The notes below the pieces were generated by a model that saw only the letters and a program-made list of their open reading frames with translations, ran no database searches and had not been told where the DNA came from. DNA of 5,631 nucleotides from an uncultured Dokdonia sp. Lineage in GTDB: Bacteria > Bacteroidota > Bacteroidia > Flavobacteriales > Flavobacteriaceae. Below are positions 1 to 5,432 of this stretch, piece by piece. The translations under genes were made by a program, and so were the position numbers. The DNA is taken from assembly GCA_937124495.1 (NCBI GenBank), contig CAKZKZ010000721.1, positions 1 through 5,631 on the forward strand, in the 5' to 3' direction. Numbering within the stretch: the stretch's first letter is position 1; every line of letters starts with the position of its first letter.

Positions 1-190
1 GACATTGCACCGCATAGAGTTTACCTGGTTTCACTACAGCATTACCTGTACATTCTTTCTGTTGCACTTGTCCTACACTAAAACTAGTCTAGTGCGGCGG
101 CTGTTAGCCGCTATGCTACTCTATGGTGTCCGGACTTTCCTCTTTTGATTTGAAACACGTTCAGCACAAAAGCGATAAGGCGACCTGCTT
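1..190 (-). ncRNA. rnpB: RNase P RNA, class A, 5' part (3' end beyond window)
   Basis: This is the catalytic RNA of ribonuclease P, which trims the 5' leader of pre-tRNAs. Read on the minus strand it carries the invariant core segments in the right order. AGAGGAAAGTCCGGACACC at 143-125 is the CR-I region, AGTGCAACAGAAAG lies at 68-55, GGTAAACTC at 25-17, and GCGGTGCAA at 13-5 matches the CGGAGCAA region of E. coli. The 5' end, about AAGCAGGTCGCC, aligns with the start of E. coli rnpB and sits just after a flavobacterial promoter element. The 3' half, including the later helices and the P1 closing strand, lies outside the window. A small hairpin at 50-35 (UACAG, loop GUAAUG, CUGUA) resembles the tip of P12 and is followed almost directly by GGTAAACTC. 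Helices corresponding to P13 and P14 of E. coli therefore appear to be absent. The exact 5' end is inferred. Confidence 0.93.
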
Positions 191-193
191 GGA

Positions 194-201
194 CAAAGGT
201 A
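194..201 (-). promoter_or_regulatory. Bacteroidota -7 promoter element for rnpB
   Basis: The minus strand reads TACCTTTG, a perfect match to the TAnnTTTG element used by the primary sigma factor of Bacteroidota. It lies 4-7 bp before the expected 5' end of the RNase P RNA, which is the right spacing. I could not find a convincing TTG at the -33 position. The placement before a known RNA gene is the main support. Confidence 0.7.
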
Positions 202-265
202 CAATATAAATTAGGGGAAGTTTACCATTTTTAGCATGATTTAGAAGGCAAAAGAGATAAAATGA

Positions 266-565
266 TCACCCCTCTTCATCCATAAACTCTCTAAGTTTAC
301 GCTCTTCCCATCTATGAAAAGGCTTAAAACTTCTAAATGCAACAAGCCCATGAATTAAGAGGCCTACGCCCCAAGGAATAAACCCAAGAAGATTCATCCA
401 ATGATTATCAGGAAAGCAAATAAAACAAAATGTGAAATTTAAAAAAGGGCCTACTATAGACAAAAGAATCACCAAAAGATACGTGACTAAATGCCAATAA
501 AAACCTTGTATGCGTTTTACAGCATCTTTGGCTCGCAAATATTTTAAATCGTTTTCTTTTTCCAT
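266..565 (-). CDS. 2TM domain-containing small membrane protein (distal copy)
   Basis: This 99-residue protein consists almost entirely of one 2TM domain (Pfam 2TM family), a pair of membrane helices with no established function. Visible marks are Y9-x-RAK (11-13) followed by a basic amphipathic stretch, FY at 22-23 and H25 at the start of the first membrane helix (about 22-42). The second helix spans about 57-77, with PWGVGLLIHG inside it, and the WEERK signature at 86-90 precedes an acidic tail. No signal peptide is seen, and both ends are predicted to face the cytoplasm. It is paralogous to the neighbouring 97-residue protein and to the C-terminus of the kinase upstream. It is last in the minus-strand cluster, 164 bp after the other 2TM gene, and only about 75 bp before the rnpB start. 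The ATG has no good Shine-Dalgarno sequence (tagggATG). The function is unknown; interaction with the kinase is inference. Confidence 0.9.
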   Translation of the reverse strand: MEKENDLKYLRAKDAVKRIQGFYWHLVTYLLVILLSIVGPFLNFTFCFICFPDNHWMNLLGFIPWGVGLLIHGLVAFRSFKPFHRWEERKLREFMDEEG

Positions 566-590
566 CCCTATTATTTATTATGCCACTTAA
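566..590 (-). promoter_or_regulatory. Leader motif shared by the two 2TM genes (copy 1)
   Basis: The minus strand carries TAAGTGGCATAA upstream of the 2TM start at 565. The same motif, TAAGTAGCATAA, occurs at exactly the same distance before the other 2TM gene. The function is not known. It may be a remnant of duplication of gene plus leader, or part of a translation or transcription signal. Confidence 0.4.
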
Positions 591-729
591 AAAGTAAAAT
601 CAGGCAAAAGAATTTGAATTATGGTGTGTTCAGGTAAAATAGAAAATCAAAGCATAGCCTTAGTTACGATTTTATTTTATATTGAAATTTGAATGCAGCA
701 GAAACAAATTATTCGTCTTATTTTATGTT

Positions 730-1023
730 TTAATTGGTATTATCTTCTTTATCTATGAATTCTTTAATTTTACGCTCTTCCCAATCTCTTCCAAAAAAAG
801 CGGTTTTAGTAAACAACTTATAGGCTTTAAAGATGAGACCTATTCCCCAGCCTAATGCAGGCCATAAGAACCACATATACGACCAATTATTGAAATAGAA
901 GTTAATTCCTGCAAGGATCGCCATAAATAAGAAATAACTCATCACTTCACCATAAAACTTCTTTAAATCAGCTACACGCTGCTTTGCCCGTTCGTATTTA
1001 TCACGTTTATCTTCTGGTGTCAT
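730..1023 (-). CDS. 2TM domain-containing small membrane protein (proximal copy)
   Basis: This 97-residue protein is a single 2TM domain. It shows the Y10-x-RAK (12-14) entry motif, a basic helix, FY at 23-24 and a first membrane helix at about 24-43. A short loop precedes the second helix (about 50-70), which contains the WPALGWGIGL stretch. WEERK at 81-85 is followed by an acidic tail. It aligns end to end with the 99-residue protein downstream and with residues 359-440 of the kinase, so the three form a local paralogue set. It lies 189 bp after the kinase stop codon, and that gap carries palindromic repeats, so it may have its own promoter or be separated by RNA processing. There is no clear Shine-Dalgarno sequence before the ATG, which is normal in this phylum. 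The biochemical role is unknown. Confidence 0.9.
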   Translation of the reverse strand: MTPEDKRDKYERAKQRVADLKKFYGEVMSYFLFMAILAGINFYFNNWSYMWFLWPALGWGIGLIFKAYKLFTKTAFFGRDWEERKIKEFIDKEDNTN

Positions 1024-1048
1024 TAGTCAATTATTTTATGCTACTTAT
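1024..1048 (-). promoter_or_regulatory. Leader motif shared by the two 2TM genes (copy 2)
   Basis: The minus strand carries TAAGTAGCATAA, matching the leader of the distal 2TM gene at 11 of 12 positions with an identical offset to the ATG. The bases nearer the start codon are AT-rich in both copies but only loosely alike. The meaning is unproven. Confidence 0.4.
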
Positions 1049-1120
1049 ACCTACTATAATTTATTCCTTTTTTCATTCAAATTAAGAATACTACATTTTA
1101 AAATCAAATGTGTAATAAAC

Positions 1121-1193
1121 TACCTCGATGCAAGCATGCGAGGTATCAAATCCCAAAAGAAGAAAACGATGCAAGCATCAAGGAATTAAATCC
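1121..1193. repeat. Two diverged copies of a palindromic repeat
   Basis: Copy one (1121-1154) has 7-bp arms TACCTCG (1121-1127) and CGAGGTA (1139-1145). Inside them is a second stem, ATG/CAT around CAAG, with one bulged G, followed by TATCAAATCCC. Copy two (1167-1193) repeats cgatgcaagcat and the trailing aatyaaatcc-like tail about 41 bp further on, but lacks the outer left arm. GATG-CAAG-CATC at 1168-1179 can still fold. The pair fills the spacer between the kinase stop and the next 2TM gene. Neither copy is followed by a run of T on either strand, so a simple intrinsic terminator is not supported. RNA processing, attenuation or a dispersed genomic repeat are possible. Confidence 0.75.
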
Positions 1194-1212
1194 TTTGGCT
1201 ATAACCCTGCGA

Positions 1213-2541
1213 TTAAAAATCGTCATCATTCATTAATTCATCAATCTTTTTAGCTTCCCATGATTTATTAAAGATAGGGTTCCAACCAAAGGTGTCTGCG
1301 GCATGTCCTATCACACCCCATCCCCAGCCTCCTATAGGAAATATGGCCCATGGGAAAGACCCAGATCGTGCGTTTAAAAAGATGAACACTGGCACCATAA
1401 TCAGATAAATGGTAAAATGAATATAAAATCCTTTAAGCTTCTCAACCTTCTCTTTAGCACGATTGTATCTCTTATCTTCTATGTATGCTTTTTGCTTTGG
1501 GACAAATGCTTTTTGTTCAAGAAGCATTGGAACTCCTATTTCAAAAGTATTCCCATCATTCTTAATCCGTACGTCAGCATCTGTCAATAGTTGATAACGT
1601 TGCTTGATATTATACAACCCTACACCACTACTCTTTTTAACAACCTGTTTTGCTTGGATATTATTTTTAACCACCAATCGATTTCCATCTTCATAAATCT
1701 CTATATGAAGCTTTTTACTAGGCGTTACCATATTGTGTTTTACAGCATTTTCTAAAAGCAATTGCAGTGATAGTGGTACCACTTTAAGTTCAGGGTCTGA
1801 GATATGATCTGGAATATCCACAATGATACTATCTTCAAAACGCATTTTAATTAGGTTCATATACGTACGTGCAAAAGCAAGCTCTTCTTCTACAGGAACC
1901 AATTCTTTGGTTTTTTGCTCTAATACATACCGATATACTTTGGAGAGCGAAGTCGTAAACTTTTGTGCTTGCCTTGGGTTTTCTTCAATAAGGCTTGCTA
2001 ATACATTCAAACTATTAAATAGAAAATGAGGATCCAGTTGATTTTTGAGCGCATCAAATTTCGCGGAAGCGGTCTTAGCAATAATCTTAGACTGTTTGAC
2101 TTTACGATCCTGCGTATTCTTCCAATAATAAAATGCATAAAAAAACCCTGTAGAAACCAATGCGATAATGGAGGAGAGATAATAATCTCGTAAGCGTTCT
2201 CCATCCAGAAACACATCTAATGCTATTTCTGCAAGAACTACCTGTAAAAAAACACGTATTAAAAATACCGTGATAAAAGTAGCCATTACTCCACTTAAAA
2301 GACCAATAACGACATTTCGGGTTTTCCAAAACTCAGCACCATATCGATCTAGAAATGTTCTAAACACGTACATGTTTACTAGATAGAGTGCTACTGAATA
2401 TAGTTGATTCTGAAAGAAAAAATCAAAAACATCACCACCATACCAAGGATTCCCTAATAAGTACATGATAAGTCCGTGTACAAGGAAAAAAATCAATCCT
2501 AGTCCAAAGGCTTTACCAAACTCTCTTAGTATATCTTTCAT
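1213..2541 (-). CDS. LytS/YehU-type sensor histidine kinase with C-terminal 2TM domain
   Basis: This 442-residue membrane kinase should autophosphorylate a histidine and pass the phosphate to a response regulator, normally of the LytTR class. Four membrane helices lie at about 10-30, 46-65, 75-105 and 121-140. The His_kinase domain (Pfam PF06580) follows, with the phospho-acceptor H172 in DPHFLFNSLNVL. The ATPase domain has the N-box LLLENAVKHN (N265) and the G-box SSGVGLYNIKQRY (304-316). The DxGxG box is replaced by VVKNN, as is usual in such kinases of this phylum. Residues 359-440 form a 2TM domain (Y359-x-RAK, GFYIH at 371-375, GWGWG at 405-409, WEAKK at 428-432), which adds two more membrane helices after the catalytic core. 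The start lies 12 bp after the TPR-like gene, implying co-transcription and probably coupled translation. No response regulator gene is visible beside it. The kinase assignment is firm; the signal sensed is unknown. Confidence 0.95.
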   Translation of the reverse strand: MKDILREFGKAFGLGLIFFLVHGLIMYLLGNPWYGGDVFDFFFQNQLYSVALYLVNMYVFRTFLDRYGAEFWKTRNVVIGLLSGVMATFITVFLIRVFLQVVLAEIALDVFLDGERLRDYYLSSIIALVSTGFFYAFYYWKNTQDRKVKQSKIIAKTASAKFDALKNQLDPHFLFNSLNVLASLIEENPRQAQKFTTSLSKVYRYVLEQKTKELVPVEEELAFARTYMNLIKMRFEDSIIVDIPDHISDPELKVVPLSLQLLLENAVKHNMVTPSKKLHIEIYEDGNRLVVKNNIQAKQVVKKSSGVGLYNIKQRYQLLTDADVRIKNDGNTFEIGVPMLLEQKAFVPKQKAYIEDKRYNRAKEKVEKLKGFYIHFTIYLIMVPVFIFLNARSGSFPWAIFPIGGWGWGVIGHAADTFGWNPIFNKSWEAKKIDELMNDDDF

Positions 2542-2553
2542 CTGCTCTTTTGT

Positions 2554-3186
2554 CTATTTATTACACGCTACATACGCTTCTTGCGCACGTTCTAATCCAT
2601 AACTAGGGTGAAATTCTGTAGCTGGTTTAAAGGTAGCAAAAAGATCTATGGCACGTTTTATTTCTTTACAATAAGGTGTAGTATCACTTCCAAAATAGCG
2701 CGCAGCTCCCATATCCCATTCTGCTTTATTAAAAATAAATATTGGGTTTTCAGGTTCGGCAGCATTTGCTTTTGCATACAATTCAGATACTTTCCCAGAA
2801 TACTTCATACCATATTTAGCACCATCATAGGCTACCCAAACCGTGTATAACTGCGCCTGCATCTGTTTTGCATCTGGATTATCCTTATCTACTGTCAAGA
2901 TATTATTGATATGTTCTTGAGCTTTATCTAAATTAGGTTTTAAGGTCTCTTCTTTCTGATCTTCCCACGTATTCCAACATTTCAATATATAGATCTGCGC
3001 CGTATAATAATCAGGAAGCCATTGCTCATCTTCGGCAGCAGCAATACGCTGAAAAAGATTAGACGCTTCATCTAGTTTATTTTGATCCCAAAGCTCAAAG
3101 GCTTTACCCATTCCCTTTTGATAAGGCGTTTGCGAGTTTCCCAAAGTTGCTATACATAAAAATAATAGGGTGATGATTGTTCTCAT
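2554..3186 (-). CDS. Secreted TPR-like protein, first gene of the kinase operon
   Basis: This 210-residue protein starts with a signal peptide (MRTIITLLFLCIATLGNS, cleavage probably before Q19). No lipobox is seen, so a soluble periplasmic location is likely. The mature part is helical with TPR-like repeats. One unit is at about 21-50 (kgMGKAFELWDQNKLDEASNLF), another at about 86-115 (linker DNPDAKQMQAQLY), and a third at about 131-160 (ELYAKANAAEPENPIFIFNKAEW). Three cysteines remain after cleavage (C70, C173, C208). TPR-like scaffolds usually bind proteins or peptides, but nothing here names a ligand or catalytic role. It is the promoter-proximal gene, 12 bp before the histidine kinase. A role as periplasmic partner or sensor accessory of that kinase is a reasonable inference from context only. 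The ATG at 3186 is the only sensible start because it gives an intact signal peptide. Confidence 0.85.
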   Translation of the reverse strand: MRTIITLLFLCIATLGNSQTPYQKGMGKAFELWDQNKLDEASNLFQRIAAAEDEQWLPDYYTAQIYILKCWNTWEDQKEETLKPNLDKAQEHINNILTVDKDNPDAKQMQAQLYTVWVAYDGAKYGMKYSGKVSELYAKANAAEPENPIFIFNKAEWDMGAARYFGSDTTPYCKEIKRAIDLFATFKPATEFHPSYGLERAQEAYVACNK

Positions 3187-3227
3187 AATGTGTTTGTTTT
3201 TTGATGGTGTAAAAATGGGTTTTTATA

Positions 3228-3243
3228 CGCTTTTGCGAAAGCA
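3228..3243. repeat. Degenerate CGCTTTCGCGAAAGCG-type palindrome
   Basis: CGCTTTTGCGAAAGCA differs at two positions from the perfect palindrome CGCTTTCGCGAAAGCG. It lies about 42 bp upstream of the TPR-like gene, so it falls in that operon's probable 5' leader. It belongs to the same family as the copies at 3320 and 4427. Confidence 0.6.
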
Positions 3244-3319
3244 AAACAAACCCAACTGTCATTTTTAGCGACTGAATTGTTAGTTGAAAATGAATCCAGA
3301 TATAAAAGAGTCCTGAGTC

Positions 3320-3339
3320 CTTTTCGCTTTCGCGAAAAG
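3320..3339. repeat. CGCTTTCGCGAAA-type palindrome, 8-bp stem
   Basis: CTTTTCGC and GCGAAAAG form a perfect 8-bp inverted repeat around TTTC. It sits centrally in the divergent spacer between the TPR-kinase operon and the thioredoxin/MsrA-like gene. It shares the core TTTCGCTTTCGCGAAA with the copy after the stop codon at 4420. It could act as a hairpin in RNA or as a protein-binding site; nothing in the sequence decides between these. Confidence 0.7.
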
Positions 3340-3348
3340 AACATTTGA

Positions 3349-3362
3349 CATGTTAAAACATG
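3349..3362. promoter_or_regulatory. Small inverted repeat, possible operator
   Basis: CATGTT-AA-AACATG is a perfect 6-bp inverted repeat with a 2-bp spacer, about 70 bp upstream of the thioredoxin/MsrA-like start codon. A TTTGAC sequence overlaps its left side at 3344-3349. The size and symmetry suit a dimeric regulator, but AT-rich DNA yields such repeats by chance, so support is weak. Confidence 0.3.
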
Positions 3363-3430
3363 CTTAAACCTATCAAATCCTGTAAGATATATGATTACTT
3401 AAAGACTTAATTCTCAAAAAAAGAATTGTT

Positions 3431-4420
3431 ATGAAAAATAATCACCTCATGTTTGCTGGTATTTTTATCCTTTGTCTTTCGTTTTTACCCAGTACTGCAC
3501 AAGAACGAACGAATCCATTACAACAAGACCAAGAACTCGGAAAAGTGAGTTGGTATCGTGATTATAATGTAGCTACTTCTATATCTGAAAAAGAAAATAA
3601 ACCTGTATTGATCCTTTTTCAAGAAGTACCAGGCTGTGCGACATGTCGTAATTATGGTGATAATGTATTAAGTAATCCCCTGCTTGTAGAAGCGATTGAA
3701 GATTTATTTATCCCGCTAGTGATTCACAATAACAAAGGAGGTAAAGACCGTGAGATACTCAATCAATTCAATGAACCTAGTTGGAATAACCCTGTCGTTC
3801 GTATCGTAGATGCTACAGGTACAAATCTTGCGCCTAGAGTGGCTGGAAATTATTCATCAAAGGGACTGTATACGGCAATGCATACAGCATTGATCAAATC
3901 GTATGCTGAGATTCCTGAGTATATGAATTTACTAGGAAAAGAGTTAAGCGCAGTTCGCTCTGTCAAAGAAAAATATTACTCGATGTATTGTTTCTGGACA
4001 GGAGAAAAGCAACTAGGTGCCGCCGAAGGTGTTTTAAATACCGAAGCTGGTTTTATGAAAGGACGTGAAGTTGTAAAAGTCACGTATGATGATAGAAAAG
4101 TAGATGTTAAAGAATTGGATTCTTATGCAAAGCGTAATAACTTCACGCCTATTGCTCAAGATAATTCGTATCGCCCTGCTAGCAATGACGAAGATTACTA
4201 TTTACGTCATACGCCTTATAAGTATTTACCGCTGAGCAATCTCCAGAAAACAAAAATCAATACAGCGCTTGGAAATCGTAAAGATGCAACGGTGTTTTTA
4301 AGTCCGCGGCAACAAAAATGGTTAAAAGAAATACAATCCAATAAAGCAAAACGGGAAATATTATTCAATCAATCGTTTGCCTCAGCTTGGGAACGTAAGA
4401 TGGTTTTGAGTCAAGGGTAA
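3431..4420 (+). CDS. Secreted thioredoxin-like / MsrA-like fusion protein
   Basis: This 329-residue protein has a signal peptide (residues 1-23, ending PSTA) and two redox modules. Residues about 38-150 look like a thioredoxin fold, with the active pair C69-A-T-C72 in EVPGCATCR and the expected proline before a strand at NNP121VVRIVD. Residues about 170-300 resemble peptide methionine sulfoxide reductase A. YCFWTG at 186-191 matches the GCFWG active site (C187 as nucleophile). VLNTEAGFMKG matches the VxSTxxGYxGG region, and E213 in GREVVKVTYD sits where MsrA has its catalytic Glu. DYYLRHTPYKYLPL follows near the end. The MsrA core is shorter than usual and lacks the C-terminal resolving cysteines. 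After signal cleavage the only cysteines are 69, 72 and 187, so the thioredoxin part probably reduces C187 directly (inference). The gene is monocistronic, with no strong Shine-Dalgarno sequence, and diverges from the kinase operon. An alternative is a catalytically altered thiol protein using a degenerate MsrA scaffold. Confidence 0.85.
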   Translation: MKNNHLMFAGIFILCLSFLPSTAQERTNPLQQDQELGKVSWYRDYNVATSISEKENKPVLILFQEVPGCATCRNYGDNVLSNPLLVEAIEDLFIPLVIHNNKGGKDREILNQFNEPSWNNPVVRIVDATGTNLAPRVAGNYSSKGLYTAMHTALIKSYAEIPEYMNLLGKELSAVRSVKEKYYSMYCFWTGEKQLGAAEGVLNTEAGFMKGREVVKVTYDDRKVDVKELDSYAKRNNFTPIAQDNSYRPASNDEDYYLRHTPYKYLPLSNLQKTKINTALGNRKDATVFLSPRQQKWLKEIQSNKAKREILFNQSFASAWERKMVLSQG

Positions 4421-4426
4421 TTTATT

Positions 4427-4442
4427 TTTCGCTTTCGCGAAA
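4427..4442. repeat. TTTCGCTTTCGCGAAA palindrome after the MsrA-like gene
   Basis: TTTCGC and GCGAAA form a 6-bp inverted repeat around TTTC, 6 bp after the stop codon at 4418-4420. It is the third member of the palindrome family in the window. The position suits a role at the 3' end of the transcript, but no T-run follows it on the plus strand, so a classical intrinsic terminator is not supported. Confidence 0.65.
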
Positions 4443-4463
4443 CATGATGATGAAAAAGTTTAT

Positions 4464-4481
4464 ACTGAGTTTTGTCGAAGT
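4464..4481. repeat. Dispersed repeat of the ACTGAGCTTGTCGAAGT type
   Basis: ACTGAGTTTTGTCGAAGT is a slightly altered copy of a short intergenic repeat, ACTGAGCTTGTCGAAGT, that I recall as common in Flavobacteriaceae genomes. It lies in the 126-bp spacer between two convergent genes. The original form is nearly palindromic (ACT...AGT with CTTGTCGAAG inside), so it may form a weak hairpin. Identification rests on memory of the repeat, not on a search. Confidence 0.45.
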
Positions 4482-4546
4482 CCGAAAAAAGACTCAAGAT
4501 GAAAGGGAATCAAGAATCAAGACTATTTCTAATGATCATTGAATAC

Positions 4547-5212
4547 TTATGAGGTCACTCTTTTTTTCTTAATACGTGTTTTACGAAGCCAATACGTAAT
4601 GAAGACAGTGCCGAAAACGGTAGGTAATAACCAACCCAATAAAGAAGGCAACACCGCATTAGTGACCAAAAAGGCAGTAAATGCAGCGATATATCCACCA
4701 GATATTTTACCAATGTGTAATCGTATCGCCTTTTTACGTAATGTTTTTAGGTCTTTAAATGCCTTCAGGTCATTATATCCATTTAGGAAAGCAATAGCTC
4801 CAAAAATAAGTAAGACAATTCCTATCGTATCTATTTTTATAAGAACATAACTTCCAAAAGAGATCATCAAAATTGCAACGATGATCATCACCCACGCTAA
4901 AATAATATCTGGACGTAATTGGGCTCTCGTTTTCACTTTAGTAAAGTTTAATGCCCGATAACCAGATAATACAAGATAAAAACTAAACAAACCTACCACA
5001 AACAAAAACAGATTGTAATGTCCTGGTAACACAGAAGCAGCAATTCCTGAACCTCCTGCAAGCATCATCCCATAAAAGAAGATCTTTCCAGATTTTTTAT
5101 GAATCTCCCCTCCTTTTTTGGCAATCACAGAAATCGTTCCTGCAACCAACGAGATCATTCCTGAAACAGCATGGATGGCTATAAAAACGACAAAAAAATG
5201 TGCTAGTGACAT
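4547..5212 (-). CDS. DUF2306-like multi-pass membrane protein
   Basis: This 221-residue, highly hydrophobic protein has about six or seven membrane helices (roughly 5-29, 44-62, 66-85, 103-123, 127-146, 171-190 and 190-209) and a basic C-terminal tail (RKTRIKKKR). H14 in the first helix, the GEIHKKSGKIFFYGMM segment (H38) after it, and RLHIGKISGGYIAAF late in the protein (H166) recall the DUF2306 family. In that family paired histidines in HxxxG and HRxxGR contexts are conserved, which hints at a metal or heme site; this is inference. No function is established. It converges on the thioredoxin/MsrA-like gene, with 126 bp between the two stop codons, and no partner is within operon distance. 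The ATG at 5212 begins directly before the first membrane helix and has no Shine-Dalgarno sequence. A heptamer tandem repeat lies about 73 bp upstream. Confidence 0.75.
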   Translation of the reverse strand: MSLAHFFVVFIAIHAVSGMISLVAGTISVIAKKGGEIHKKSGKIFFYGMMLAGGSGIAASVLPGHYNLFLFVVGLFSFYLVLSGYRALNFTKVKTRAQLRPDIILAWVMIIVAILMISFGSYVLIKIDTIGIVLLIFGAIAFLNGYNDLKAFKDLKTLRKKAIRLHIGKISGGYIAAFTAFLVTNAVLPSLLGWLLPTVFGTVFITYWLRKTRIKKKRVTS

Positions 5213-5284
5213 AATGATGGTGGTGTTAGTTGATGGTTGGATGAGGGGTGCTGGATGCTAGATGTGGGAAGCGGGAATTTTTTT

Positions 5285-5312
5285 GTGATTTGTGATTTGT
5301 GATTTGTGATTT
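5285..5312. repeat. GTGATTT heptamer tandem repeat, four units
   Basis: Four perfect head-to-tail copies of GTGATTT occur, flanked by TTT before and GT after. The array lies about 73 bp upstream of the DUF2306-like start codon and reads AAATCAC on that gene's strand. Perfect short arrays like this can change length by slipped-strand replication. Because it lies outside coding sequence, any effect would be on promoter spacing. Confidence 0.9.
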
Positions 5313-5432
5313 GTTTTATGATGAGTACTAAAATAGTCTAAAACACCTCCCTAACTCTCCTTTCTAAGAAGGAATGCTATCTAAAATTTCTATTAAAAAA
5401 AGTCTATGCTCTATTCTCTATATTCTAACAGG

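Noticed and set aside
1121..1145. Intrinsic terminator after the kinase gene
   Set aside because: The hairpin is good, but neither strand has a T-run after it. It is listed as a repeat instead.
1823..2029. Plus-strand open frame of 68 codons inside the kinase gene
   Set aside because: It lies antisense to the conserved catalytic core (H172 region) of the kinase and has no family resemblance. It is a shadow of the real gene.
2007..2329. Two minus-strand open frames overlapping the kinase's membrane region
   Set aside because: They are other frames of the same strand as the kinase. The kinase frame carries all the recognisable motifs, so these are shadows.
2608..2850. Plus-strand open frame of 80 codons inside the TPR-like gene
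   Set aside because: It is antisense to a gene with a clear signal peptide and helical repeats. The frame is rich in Cys, Phe and Ile with no domain pattern.
3187..3430. Promoters for the divergent operon and the redox gene
   Set aside because: No full TAnnTTTG element with a TTG about 19 bp upstream was found on either strand. TTTG and TATA-like pieces are present but too common in AT-rich DNA to call.
4539..4850. Plus-strand open frame of 103 codons at the end of the DUF2306-like gene
   Set aside because: It is antisense to the membrane helices of the DUF2306-like protein and shows no domain or signal peptide.
5285..5312. Short CRISPR-like array
   Set aside because: The units are 7 bp and abut without spacers, so this is a microsatellite, not a CRISPR array.
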